59,762 bases of DNA. It comes from a virus. The stretch spans positions 1-59,762 of the IMG/VR virus record IMGVR_UViG_3300037549_000080; one strand, written 5' to 3'. This document shows positions 1 to 7,563 of this stretch, one piece after another. The number at the start of each line of letters is the position of its first letter. Within the stretch, counting starts at the first letter, position 1. Below the pieces are notes generated by a model. That model did not search any database. It was not told the DNA's origin and saw nothing but the letters and a program-made list of their open reading frames with translations. Both the position numbers and the translations under genes were made by a program.

Positions 1-127
1 CGTCTAAGTTGATGCTTAATAATTCGTAGCCGTCGCGCTTCTCCATCACCTTATGCGGCATCTGCGCCAACATCCGGTCAATGCCAACCTTGCGGATTAA
101 CTCGCGGCGACGGTCAGCATTGGTTTC
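1..127. repeat. Terminal direct repeat (copy 1), circular closure
   Basis: Bases 1-127 are identical to 59636-59762. A perfect overlap of exactly 127 bases is what a k-mer assembler leaves at the ends of a circular or circularly permuted contig, so it most likely marks genome closure rather than a biological terminal repeat. The reading frame of the DUF6745 gene is continuous through it, which supports true circular continuity. Confidence 0.95.
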
Positions 128-1294
128 TTTCATCACGCTTTCAGGGTTGATTTTCTCGGCGGGTGTCAGCACCTGATCCGGCTCCATTGCCACGCCGTTC
201 AGGAAATATAATCCCCATCCGTCCGTGTGTGATAATGACTGCGAACCATCTTTGTGAAGCTGGCCGGTGGCATTGCGGTGAATTAGGCTCGGGCGCGAGC
301 CGACAATCACAATGTTTTTGAGCGGATAATAAAGCCCAATCTCAGAAGTCGCAGACCAGTCTTTCCATTTTGGGAGGCCGGTAACGCCGATGATTTCAGC
401 CGATTCAATCCACGAAAAATAGGATGAAGAATACTGCCCATCAAAGCAAGGCCAAACATAATCCTGTTGCTCGACCTGTTGCCCGACCTGCTGCCCGACC
501 TGCTGCTCGACCTGCTGCCTGACCTGTTGCTCGACCTGCTGCCCGACCTGCTGCCCGACCTGCTGCTCGACCTGCTGCCTGACCTGCTGCCCGACCTGTT
601 GCTCGACCTGCTGCCTGACCTGCTGCCCGACCTGTTGCCAGACCTGCTGCCCGACCTGCTGCACGACCTGTTGCCTGACCTGCTGCCCGACCTGCTGCCC
701 GACCTGTTGCTCGACCTGCTGCCTGACCTGCTGCCCGACCTGTTGCTCGACCTGCTGCCTGACCTGCTGCTCGACCTGCTGCCTGACCTGTTGCTCGACC
801 TGTTGCTCGACCTGCTGCTCGACCTGCTGCCTGACCTGCTGCACGACCTGTTGCCTGACCTGTTGCCTGACCTGCTGCCCGACCTGCTGCCCGACCTGCT
901 GCCCGACCTGCTGCACGACCTGTTGCCTGACCTGTTGCCTGACCTGCTGCCCGACCTGCTGCCTGACCTGTTGCTCGACCTGCTGCCTGACCTGCTGCCC
1001 GACCTGTTGCTCGACCTGCTGCCTGACCTGCTGCCTGACCTGCTGCCTGACCTGTTGCTCGACCTGCTGCCTGCCGGGCGAAAAAAGCACAACACCAAGC
1101 CAACACGCCAATGGTGAATCAAGAACAAGTATCGGCCTCGTTTCCTCTACACCGAATATCAGCTTATGAAAATTTCGGCAAATATCGCGGGTCCGATCAA
1201 TTCCAATGCCGCCGGTTGCAAGTCCGATTTTAAGCCACTTTTCTTTGCAGGATTCTAGCTGCTGTTCCTGTTTTTTTGTCAATGAGTTAATCAT
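1..1294 (-). CDS. DUF6745-family protein with giant XQQV tetrapeptide array (N-terminal and central part; gene continues at 59635)
   Basis: The ATG is at 1294-1292, two bases after the stop of the 108-aa gene, and the frame stays open to base 1. It then continues across the circular junction to the stop at 59484, giving about 481 aa. The N-terminus (a KW-x-IGLATGG segment followed by IDRTRDI and VLDSPLACW) and the stretch GLYFLNGVAMEP with following TPAEKI match my recollection of the DUF6745 family, whose function is unknown. Between the N-terminal domain and this core lies an insertion of about 50 tandem tetrapeptides XQQV (X is G, E, R, V or W). The 108-aa gene upstream is a natural partner. 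The family call is from memory of its motifs; the array is directly visible. Confidence 0.8.
   Translation of the reverse strand, partial: MINSLTKKQEQQLESCKEKWLKIGLATGGIGIDRTRDICRNFHKLIFGVEETRPILVLDSPLACWLGVVLFSPGRQQVEQQVRQQVRQQVRQQVEQQVGQQVRQQVEQQVRQQVGQQVRQQVRQQVVQQVGQQVGQQVGQQVRQQVRQQVVQQVRQQVEQQVEQQVEQQVRQQVEQQVRQQVEQQVGQQVRQQVEQQVGQQVGQQVRQQVVQQVGQQVWQQVGQQVRQQVEQQVGQQVRQQVEQQVGQQVGQQVEQQVRQQVEQQVGQQVGQQVEQQDYVWPCFDGQYSSSYFSWIESAEIIGVTGLPKWKDWSATSEIGLYYPLKNIVIVGSRPSLIHRNATGQLHKDGSQSLSHTDGWGLYFLNGVAMEPDQVLTPAEKINPESVMKETNADRRRELIRKVGIDRMLAQMPHKVMEKRDGYELLSINLD
463..1072 (-). repeat. Coding 12-bp tandem repeat, about 50 copies
   Basis: An uninterrupted array of a 12-bp unit, (C)CTG[C/T]TGCxxGA on the plus strand. 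Read in the frame of the DUF6745 gene it gives X-Gln-Gln-Val. The Gln codon alternates CAG/CAA silently, while the X codon takes only single-base variants of GGG (GGG, GAG, GTG, AGG, TGG). No unit is lost or gained out of phase over 610 bp. All three minus-strand frames and one plus-strand frame are open through the array, so frame choice rests on the unique flanks. Confidence 0.95.
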
Positions 1295-1296
1295 AA

Positions 1297-1623
1297 TCAG
1301 TCAATTACCTGACGTTGCATTTTTTGGAAGTAATCGTATTCTTGAACGCGACCGACTTCCCATATTCCCGGCGAAAGCGTGATGGGTTTGTGTTCTTCAT
1401 GCTTGATGGTTGTCGTCTTTTCCAGCTTTAGCAGTAGGCGCTCGCCAATCTGGATGAGTTCTGCCTCGTCATCCTCAATGACATGACTGTGGCCGGATTC
1501 GCCGTGAGCTACCACCAGCCGTTTTGCGGCGATGATCTTTGCCTCGCCGTCTGGCATGGTTTTAAGTTTACGCAACAGGACATCGCCCTGCTGCGCGTTG
1601 ATTTTGGCTATTTTGTTTTTCAT
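1297..1623 (-). CDS. Conserved hypothetical protein, partner of DUF6745 gene
   Basis: A 108-aa soluble protein beginning MKNKIAKINAQQGDVLL, with the central motif HGESGHSHVI and the C-terminal stretch HKPITLSPGIWEVGRVQEYDY. I recall similar short proteins next to DUF6745 genes, but no function is known to me. It starts after a short gap from a 31-aa gene and ends two bases before the DUF6745 start, so the two are probably translated from one message. No membrane segment or signal peptide is visible. Confidence 0.75.
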   Translation of the reverse strand: MKNKIAKINAQQGDVLLRKLKTMPDGEAKIIAAKRLVVAHGESGHSHVIEDDEAELIQIGERLLLKLEKTTTIKHEEHKPITLSPGIWEVGRVQEYDYFQKMQRQVID

Positions 1624-1635
1624 GTGTTTTTTTAG

Positions 1636-1731
1636 TTACTCCGCTAAATGTTTATTTCCATGTTCTATCAAAGGAAGATTAGCTAATGCTTTAGCAATCC
1701 TCCGAATCATCTCCGGCGTGGGTTGGTTCAT
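1636..1731 (-). CDS. Small protein, 31 aa
   Basis: A short open frame, MNQPTPEMIRRIAKALANLP and on to LAE-stop, fills the gap between the KH-domain gene and the 108-aa gene. The ATG at 1731 lies five bases after the KH gene stop, and a purine-rich AAAGGAAA sits at ribosome-binding distance inside the end of the KH gene. This suggests translational coupling. The peptide is predicted to be helical. No relative is recognised; the call rests on position and the binding site. Confidence 0.5.
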   Translation of the reverse strand: MNQPTPEMIRRIAKALANLPLIEHGNKHLAE

Positions 1732-1735
1732 AGGG

Positions 1736-2347
1736 TTATTTCCTTTCATTTGCAAACCGTCCCCGCGCCGTGGCCGGCTGCGGGGCTTCTGGCTCAAGGC
1801 ACCGACTTACCTCCACCATCAGCTTCCGGCCGTTGGCGTTGCCTATCACCTTGAATATGTGCTTCAGGGTTTCACGCAGCACCGTTTCTGTTTTCATCGT
1901 TTCGGCTTTGCTTATGCCGACCTTGATGGCGGTGGTGTCGGCCCGCAGGTCGCCTGCTTCCAGTTCCACCTGACTGTGCCGGCACGCCTGCCGGGCCGTG
2001 CGTTCCAGCAGCTGCATGATGCGGTCACGTGGCCACAGAAGGTTTAATTTGAACGGCTGGTATCGTTCCATGACGCCCCGCAAAGGGTCTCCCACCCGCT
2101 CAAGGTCAACCTCGTACCCGTGCTGCTCGCCTATCAGGCGCATCAGGGCTGCCAGCGGCCGGTACGTGTCGCCCTTGGTGCCAATCATGCGGCTGATGTC
2201 CGCCCGGTTGCCGCGCCATGCGATGCTGATGATGGTGGAGAAACGCTTCGGGACAATCTCCAGGTCCTGCGGGTGGGCGATGAACTCGGTCACTAGGTCG
2301 CGCAGCAGCGCAGCTAGTTCGGTTTCAAATTTGGTGTCCTGATTCAT
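1736..2347 (-). CDS. KH-domain RNA-binding protein, KhpA-like
   Basis: A 203-aa protein. Residues about 12-75 resemble a bacterial KhpA-type KH domain: LLRDLVTEFIAHPQDLEI, then SIAWRGNRADISRMIG, with the GxxG loop G56-T-K-G59 followed by RPLAALMRLIGEQHG. KH domains bind single-stranded RNA or DNA through the GxxG loop. The C-terminal 130 residues have no recognised domain and end in a basic tail. The leader TTTAACAACGAA precedes the ATG. It sits downstream of the DUF5131-like remnant. A role in phage RNA metabolism is an inference. Confidence 0.65.
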   Translation of the reverse strand: MNQDTKFETELAALLRDLVTEFIAHPQDLEIVPKRFSTIISIAWRGNRADISRMIGTKGDTYRPLAALMRLIGEQHGYEVDLERVGDPLRGVMERYQPFKLNLLWPRDRIMQLLERTARQACRHSQVELEAGDLRADTTAIKVGISKAETMKTETVLRETLKHIFKVIGNANGRKLMVEVSRCLEPEAPQPATARGRFANERK

Positions 2348-2396
2348 TTCGTTGTTAAATATCGTGTTGCTAGTATGGTGCCGGGTCTGTGATTGG

Positions 2397-2594
2397 TCAA
2401 TAGCCTTTGGGCCAGTCCTGCACGCGCAAATCTGCCGGCCATTCGGCAGGGTCGCCGCCTTTTTTGTCGCGCAGATTTACAAGCGCATAATTTGGACAGC
2501 CAGTTGCAAATTCGGTTCCAACGGGCCACCCATCAGGTGTTAGTTCATCAGTGGTTGGAAACGCGCCAAGTTGTTTGCAGAATGTCGCGGTCAC
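2397..2594 (-). CDS. Short protein matching the C-terminus of DUF5131 (phage Gp37/Gp68)
   Basis: A 65-aa protein from a GTG at 2594 that overlaps the corrected stop of the upstream gene (GTGA). It carries FCKQLGAFP and ends LRDKKGGDPAEWPADLRV plus QDWPKGY. This closely follows what I remember of the end of DUF5131 proteins (a FxKQLG segment, then DRKGGDxxEWPxDLRVR). The catalytic N-terminal part of that family is absent, so this is a stand-alone tail domain or a remnant. Its function is unknown. Confidence 0.6.
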   Translation of the reverse strand: MTATFCKQLGAFPTTDELTPDGWPVGTEFATGCPNYALVNLRDKKGGDPAEWPADLRVQDWPKGY

Positions 2595-3111
2595 TTCGGC
2601 TTCACCACTTTGACCGTGTCCTTTGGACCGATATGCACCAGCTCAAACGCCATGCCGGCCACCGTGTACCGGAACCGTTCGCTTTCTGCATGGCCTTGAC
2701 CAAGTTCTCCACGGCCGCGCCTTTCTCGTCCGTGGCTGAGTCCAGTTCGTCCACCGCCTTTTTCAGACGCACAGCCGCCTTGCCGATTTTGTCTTTGGGC
2801 GGGCCGACCTTGATTTTGATTTCCAACTGCTCGGCCGGTTTCGTGGGCTTGGCTGCCTTGCCCTTGCGGCTGAACTTGACGCCATTGGCGTTTCCGTCCA
2901 GCTTCGGCTTCACCGGGCTGGTGTCACCCAGCTGCCGCTTTTCCAGCGCCTCTTTCAGTTCGGCCGCCTTGGTCTTGGTGACCTTGACCGGCTTTTCTTT
3001 CAGTGCCCCGGCAACCTTAAGCGCCGGGCGTTTCGTTTCAGCCGGCGGATCCGGTGCGCCAGAGTACGGCGGGCTGATTTTTTCAACTGGCTTCAGTGTG
3101 GTCGTTTGCAT
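2591..3111 (-). CDS. Lysine/proline-rich hypothetical protein with an apparent frameshift
   Basis: It starts at ATG 3111 (MQTTTLKPVEKIS) behind the CAAC-type leader AAACGAAACAACGAACACG. The N-terminal 100 residues are basic and low in complexity; a predicted helical segment follows (DKIGKAAVRLKKAVDELDSA). The starting frame runs to a stop at 2602. The -1 frame from about 2684 gives ERFRYTVAGMAFELVHIGPK and ends VKVVKPK-stop at 2591, exactly overlapping the GTG of the next gene as other gene pairs here do. One missing A in the run at 2683-2685 would join the frames. Function unknown. Confidence 0.6.
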
Positions 3112-3163
3112 TGTCTTTCGTGTTCGTTGTTTCGTTTTTAATCCCGGCGACATTGCCGGAAAT

Positions 3164-4576
3164 TTAATCTGCGTGCGGTGGCTTGGTTTCCCGTGGCTCC
3201 GGGTTATCACCAACCTGTGCGCTCTCCATCCTAAATTGGTTGGCAAAGAATGTAAAGTTCACATCCCCCAGCGGACCGTCTTTGTTCTTGGCGATGATTC
3301 CGGTCACCTGCCTCAAGTCTCCTTCCCGCTCCGGGCAGTGCAGCAGCACAATCTTGTCGGCGTCAGATTCAATCTGGCCGCTCTGCCGCAGGTCATGCAT
3401 GCTCGGCCGCCGCACCTTGCCGCTTTTATCCGTTTCCATCCGGCTCAGGGCGCTGGTTACTATCACCGGCACGTTCAATTCCTTAGCTATGTTCTTCACG
3501 CACTTGCTGGCCGCCGTGACAATGGCAAAGTCGCTATCACCCTTGGCTTGGATGTTTTGCAGCATGTCTATCACAAACAGCCGGGCGCCATTTTGATAAT
3601 CCTGCCGGCAGCTGGCCACCAGCTGCGTGTCGGTCATCGCCTCGTCGGAAATTATCAGGCGCTCTTTCTGGGCGCTCACCATACTAACCGCCCGAATCAT
3701 CTTGTGCATTTCACTCTCAGTGGCCTGCCCGCGTAGAAACCCGCTGCTGTCAACCTTGCCCGCGTAGCATTGCAGCCGATGCACCAGCTTGGATGCGGAT
3801 GTTTCCAGTGACTTCAGGCTGACTATCTCGCCCCGCACCGCAATGTTGTACGCGATGTTCATGGCCAGCGTGGTCTTGCCGGCGCTGGGCGTGCCGCCTA
3901 TCACAATCATTTCCTGTGGCATACACCCACCGAGGCGGTAATCCAGGTCCCGGAAGTCTGTGGTCAGCCCGGCCACCGTCCCCGTCATCGCCTGTTCATA
4001 CGCCGCTATCAGCTTTTGCTGGATGCTGGACAGGTCAACGGTGCCCCGGCCACGGCTGAAGGTCTGCCGCACCGCCAGCACCGCCCGCTCTGTCTCACCG
4101 ATGAAGTCTTCCACGGTGCCCAGATTGTCATACGCTTTGCCGACCGCCCCGGAGCAGGTGGTCAGCAGCAACCGCAGCAGGTATTTCTCACGGATGATTT
4201 CAAGGTAGTACGGCAGGTTGGCCGCGCTCGGTACGTCCTGCACCTGTGAAATGTAGGTTACGCCACCGACCTGTTCCAGCAGCTGCATGTCCTTCAGCTT
4301 GTCACACACCGCTATCAGGTCGCTGACCGGCTGCATGTCGCTGCGCATCTGCACCAGCACGTTGAAGATGGTCTGGTGCCGCAGGTCATAGAAGGCATTT
4401 ATGTTGTCGCCCAGTGACACAATGGTTTCGTCCAGTGCCTTTGGGTCCGTGAGGCAGCAGCCCAGCACGCCTTGCTCCGCCTCGGTGCTGTGCGGCGGCA
4501 GCCGGTCTAGCATGGTCGCAGCGGGCCGTTGCCGGCGGGTGCGTTTCAAATCTATCGGGTCACTTATACTTTGCAT
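3164..4576 (-). CDS. dnaB: Replicative DNA helicase, DnaB-like
   Basis: A 470-aa protein with an N-terminal DnaB domain (about 25-130, PHSTEAEQGVLGCCLTDPKA) and a RecA-like C-terminal domain with Walker A GGTPSAGKTT at 227-236. Later motifs include FVIDMLQNIQ (Walker B region) and SALSRMETD. Hexameric DnaB unwinds the fork and is loaded at the origin by an initiator or loader. The O-like initiator with iterons lies two genes upstream in the same operon, as in lambdoid phages. No primase or polymerase is visible, so host enzymes are probably recruited. The start is preceded by the leader CACTAACAACAAACAACG. Confidence 0.93.
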   Translation of the reverse strand: MQSISDPIDLKRTRRQRPAATMLDRLPPHSTEAEQGVLGCCLTDPKALDETIVSLGDNINAFYDLRHQTIFNVLVQMRSDMQPVSDLIAVCDKLKDMQLLEQVGGVTYISQVQDVPSAANLPYYLEIIREKYLLRLLLTTCSGAVGKAYDNLGTVEDFIGETERAVLAVRQTFSRGRGTVDLSSIQQKLIAAYEQAMTGTVAGLTTDFRDLDYRLGGCMPQEMIVIGGTPSAGKTTLAMNIAYNIAVRGEIVSLKSLETSASKLVHRLQCYAGKVDSSGFLRGQATESEMHKMIRAVSMVSAQKERLIISDEAMTDTQLVASCRQDYQNGARLFVIDMLQNIQAKGDSDFAIVTAASKCVKNIAKELNVPVIVTSALSRMETDKSGKVRRPSMHDLRQSGQIESDADKIVLLHCPEREGDLRQVTGIIAKNKDGPLGDVNFTFFANQFRMESAQVGDNPEPRETKPPHAD

Positions 4577-4635
4577 CGTTGTTTGTTGTTAGTGGCGCAA
4601 CCTTGGCAGGCTGCCCGGCCGCTGTCAAACCTTAC

Positions 4636-4866
4636 TCACTTAAAGTCGTTGTGGAACAGTACCCACACCGGCTTTATGGTCGGGTCTGCGTTGGTGGCAG
4701 TGACCTGTATCGGTGCGTTCAAAGGAAACCAGTTGGTTCCATCAAAGCTCACCTGCATTTGGATTTCAACGGTTTGATTTGTCACCGGACTCCTTCCATT
4801 GAGTAGTGGACTATCAATGTCAAAAGGGCGGCAATTATCGCTATTCCAACATTCCGTTTTTTTCAT
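4636..4866 (-). CDS. Hypothetical protein, 76 aa
   Basis: A small soluble protein (MKKTECWNSDNCRPFDIDSP), with a beta-rich second half reading VEIQMQVSFDGTNWFPLNAP. The start lies three bases after the stop of the initiator gene in the context AATAATTTATGAAA. That context recurs before several other genes in this genome that lack a Shine-Dalgarno site. The SFDGTNW-type strand resembles small beta-sandwich virion or sensor proteins, but no family is assigned. It lies between the initiator and the helicase. Confidence 0.65.
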   Translation of the reverse strand: MKKTECWNSDNCRPFDIDSPLLNGRSPVTNQTVEIQMQVSFDGTNWFPLNAPIQVTATNADPTIKPVWVLFHNDFK

Positions 4867-4869
4867 AAA

Positions 4870-5748
4870 TTATTTTCCTGCCTTTTCGCGCAGCCATTTC
4901 TGGTACGCCGATGTGTACGTTTCAAATTGCCCTTGGCCCTCCCGGTCATTGCGGAACTGGGTCCGCTGCGGTGGCTTGGTGCGGGTGAATATCAGCGGGC
5001 CAATCTTAAACTCCGTCGCCGTCTGGTACGTGTACGCATTCGGGTCGTGCGGCTTTTGGGCCGGGGCCGTGGTGGAGACATACCCCTTTGGTTCGAACAA
5101 ACCTTGCCACCCATTCTCAATGGTCTGCCGGATTGATGCCTCTGCCTGCACCACGCCCATCTTTGCCAGTTTTTTGAGCTGGGCATCTATGGTGTACTCA
5201 TTGAGAGGATGCTTTATTATTTTCCGGTACTTCACCCAGTCAGCCCACGCCGCCCTAAAGTTTTCCGTGTCCAATGCCGCAGGCAAAACCACCGCCTTTA
5301 TTTCTTCTTTCTTTAATACTTTCTTTCTTGGGTCGGTTTCCCCGACTAGTTTTGGCCCTAACTGGTCGTTTTCCCCGACTAGTACTGGTCGGTTTCCCCG
5401 ACTAGTTACGGCGGGCAACTGGTCGGTTTCCCCGACTAGTTCACCCGGCTCCGGCAGCTTCTCAAGGTCAAGCTCATAGCAAAAACTCTGGCCGTGCGGC
5501 TTTCGCACCAGCCACCCTTTGGCCGTCAACGTCTTCAGTGCGTTGGAAACTGTTTCGCGGCTCAGGCCACAGCCCTGCTCAAAAAACGTCAGGCTCAGGT
5601 GGTGGCTGTTCCGGTGAAACCCAAAGGTGAACCGGCACACTAACATGGCCACCTTGAATTCTGGGTGCGCGAATTCATACATGCGGTCCAGCAGCAGGTT
5701 GGGTATCTGGGTATAATTTGGGTTAGGTAGTTTACTCATGGTAGGCAC
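4870..5748 (-). CDS. Replication initiator, lambda O-like winged-helix protein
   Basis: A 292-aa protein. Residues about 8-100 (PNYTQIPNLLLDRMYEF, FTFGFHRNSHHLSLTFF, GLSRETVSNALKTLTAKGWL) match the phage replication protein O N-terminal winged helix. Residues about 108-135 contain the repeated motif LVGE(T/N)DQL, encoded by four iterons. The C-terminal half (FRAAWADWVKYRKI and after) is the likely helicase-recruiting part. An initiator that binds iterons inside its own gene is the lambda O arrangement. DnaB lies two genes downstream. The start is preceded by TTGACA elements at 5778-5795, but no convincing -10 is seen. Confidence 0.8.
   Translation of the reverse strand: MPTMSKLPNPNYTQIPNLLLDRMYEFAHPEFKVAMLVCRFTFGFHRNSHHLSLTFFEQGCGLSRETVSNALKTLTAKGWLVRKPHGQSFCYELDLEKLPEPGELVGETDQLPAVTSRGNRPVLVGENDQLGPKLVGETDPRKKVLKKEEIKAVVLPAALDTENFRAAWADWVKYRKIIKHPLNEYTIDAQLKKLAKMGVVQAEASIRQTIENGWQGLFEPKGYVSTTAPAQKPHDPNAYTYQTATEFKIGPLIFTRTKPPQRTQFRNDREGQGQFETYTSAYQKWLREKAGK
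5331..5440. other. Probable replication origin: four 20-bp iterons in the initiator gene
   Basis: Four copies of GGTCGGTTTCCCCGACTAGT occur at 5331-5350, 5364-5383 (one mismatch), 5387-5406 and 5421-5440. Starts are 33, 23 and 34 bp apart, close to 3, 2 and 3 helical turns. Each copy contains an imperfect dyad (GTCGG...CCGAC). A pyrimidine- and AT-rich tract (5286-5330) flanks them on one side, as a DNA-unwinding element would. This matches the lambda ori layout within gene O. Confidence 0.8.
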
Positions 5749-5802
5749 AGTGGCAGGTTTGCCGGCAACGTCAATTTTATTGTCAATGCGGTGTTATCCG
5801 TA

Positions 5803-7482
5803 TTAGACAGATACCTCGTTGTAAAACGGGCTGGGCTTCTGACTCACCGGTTCCTTCACCCATTGCATCGTCCGTTTTTCTGCCATGGTTATGCAGCAGA
5901 ACTTTCGGGCTCGGGTGATGCCCACAAACGCCAGCCGCCGTTCTTCCTCAATGTCGGTGGCTTGCTTCATCGGGAACATGCCCTGCTCCCAGCCCGGCAG
6001 GAAGACGTTATCCCATTCCCGGCCCTTGGCTGAATGTATGGTGGTCACCACCACTCCGCTGCCTTGCTCCGGGGTGACCTGTTCCTTTTGCGCCAAAGCA
6101 AACTGCAATTCCAGCACTGTTGCCTCCGCCGGCAACCCGGCCACCACCTCAGCCACCCGTGCGATGCTTTCGCGCCCTATCCCGACCTGGCTCATGGCCG
6201 TGGTGACGTCAGCCACCTGCATGTTCGCAATGTGCAGCCAACGCTCATTTACACTTTGAAAGCTGTCACTGGCCTTGCGGCACATTTCCTCCGCCAGCGT
6301 CGGCCCCTTGAGCAGCGTCAGGAACCGACCGGCAATGCCGTCATTCTCCGGGTTTGTGAACAGTGCCACACAAGCCCGCGCCAGCGCCCAGTCGGGCGGT
6401 AACGTGGTTTTCGCCTTCGCCTGCACCTTGACGCCCATATTGACCAGCGCCGTGCGAAACTCGGCCGCGTGCCAGTTGGTGCGGCACAGGATGGCCACCT
6501 GCTCCGGTGGCAGCACGTACGTGATGTCCACCACGCTCTTGCACACCATGGCTGTTTCAATGCCGGCGGCCGGGAAACATATCTTCTCCACTTGGTCATG
6601 CTGCGTGTCGCCGGCGGCCACCATCAATTTTGGAATTCGATTTTTGTTGTGAGAAATAAGTTCATTGGCAGCCCCTACAATCACCGGACCGCTGCGGTAA
6701 TTTGCGTCCAGTGTCAGTAGCGTGGTCGCCGGGTTGGTTGCCTCGGCCAATATTATGCCCACATTGCCGCCGCGGAAACCGTAGATGCTCTGGTCAGGGT
6801 CACCCACGAAGAACCGGGTCACCACCGTCAGAGCGTCATATATCTGCGCGTCCATCGGGCTGCTGTCTTGATATTCATCTACTAGCAAGTGGTCATACCC
6901 TTTGGGGCACTGCTTCCAGTCAGTGGATTTAACTAGTTCCAGCCCCAGCTCGAGGATGCTGTCAAAGGTCAGGCAGCCAGTGGTCATCAGCTGGAAATAA
7001 AACTCGTACGCCACCAGTTCCTCAACCTCGGTGCGCTTCCAGCCCTTGCCCCGGTAGTACCCGACACCTTTTTTCACCGCCTGTTCAACCGCCGCCACCG
7101 GGCCACGGTAGTTTATCCGCTTGATGCACCGCGCCAGCAGCGCAGCCGCCTCTTCCTCGTCCAACACCGTCAGCCGGCGGGCGAGCCCGATGCACACACC
7201 ATACTTTTGCAACTGGCGAAGAATGAAGCCATGCAGCGTGCCAATGTAACCCAGCTTGACCGGGTCGCCGCTGTTCAGGCGCTGGTTGATTTCGTTGGCC
7301 GCTGCGTTGGTGAACGTGATGGCCACGATGTTTTCCGGCCGGGCACCGTTGCGCAGCAGGTGCCGAATGCGTTGGATGTACGTTGAGGTCTTGCCGCTGC
7401 CGGCCCCGGCAATGACCAGCAGGCGGCTGGATGCATGCTCGGCGGCTGCCCGTTGTTTTGAATTAAGTATTACGTTTTTCAT
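5803..7482 (-). CDS. UvrD/PcrA-like superfamily 1 helicase
   Basis: A 559-aa ATP-dependent 3'-5' helicase. Residue 6 onward reads LNSKQRAAAEHA (Q motif), Walker A is AGAGSGKTS near residues 25-33, motif Ia is ITFTNAAANEI, motif II is LLVDEYQDSS, motif III is VGDPDQSIYGFRG, motif V is VTTIHSAKGREWDNVFLPG and motif VI is VGITRAR. It is shorter than bacterial UvrD (about 720 aa) because the 2B insertion and C-terminal tail are reduced. It belongs to the replication and recombination operon after the Rad50-like gene. The leader TTTAACAACGAACAACTAAT precedes the ATG. Confidence 0.92.
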   Translation of the reverse strand: MKNVILNSKQRAAAEHASSRLLVIAGAGSGKTSTYIQRIRHLLRNGARPENIVAITFTNAAANEINQRLNSGDPVKLGYIGTLHGFILRQLQKYGVCIGLARRLTVLDEEEAAALLARCIKRINYRGPVAAVEQAVKKGVGYYRGKGWKRTEVEELVAYEFYFQLMTTGCLTFDSILELGLELVKSTDWKQCPKGYDHLLVDEYQDSSPMDAQIYDALTVVTRFFVGDPDQSIYGFRGGNVGIILAEATNPATTLLTLDANYRSGPVIVGAANELISHNKNRIPKLMVAAGDTQHDQVEKICFPAAGIETAMVCKSVVDITYVLPPEQVAILCRTNWHAAEFRTALVNMGVKVQAKAKTTLPPDWALARACVALFTNPENDGIAGRFLTLLKGPTLAEEMCRKASDSFQSVNERWLHIANMQVADVTTAMSQVGIGRESIARVAEVVAGLPAEATVLELQFALAQKEQVTPEQGSGVVVTTIHSAKGREWDNVFLPGWEQGMFPMKQATDIEEERRLAFVGITRARKFCCITMAEKRTMQWVKEPVSQKPSPFYNEVSV

Positions 7483-7504
7483 ATTAGTTGTTCGTTGTTA
7501 AATT

Positions 7505-7540
7505 GGCCGCCCGGTGTCGCTGTCGGTTCGCCGGGCGGCC
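7505..7540 (-). promoter_or_regulatory. GC-rich intercistronic hairpin before the helicase leader
   Basis: A perfect 10-bp inverted repeat, GGCCGCCCGG (7505-7514) with CCGGGCGGCC (7531-7540), enclosing 16 bases. It lies between the Rad50-like stop and the UvrD-like start, just ahead of the CAAC-rich leader. The only T tract after it is AATTT, so it is a weak terminator at best. It could protect the downstream message or tune expression. Confidence 0.6.
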
Positions 7541-7563
7541 TTTAAGCAGTCGTAGCTTTTACA

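Noticed and set aside
463-1072. Possible CRISPR-like array
   Set aside because: The unit is 12 bp without spacers, is coding, and has no cas genes nearby.
307-1128. Long Ser/Arg-rich, Ala/Gly-rich and Leu/Pro/Asp-rich open frames over the 12-bp array
   Set aside because: They are other frames of the same repeat, which has no stops in several frames. Only the XQQV frame connects to sensible protein on both sides.
2344-2529. 61-aa minus-strand frame opposite the DUF5131-like gene
   Set aside because: It overlaps the 65-aa frame, which carries a recognised C-terminal motif and a GTGA junction.
2393-3736. 447-aa plus-strand open frame
   Set aside because: It mirrors the real minus-strand genes (DnaB and neighbours); no plausible domain was seen and all convincing genes are on the minus strand.
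5749-5802. Two TTGACA-like elements before the initiator gene
   Set aside because: No matching -10 at normal spacing, so no promoter was called.
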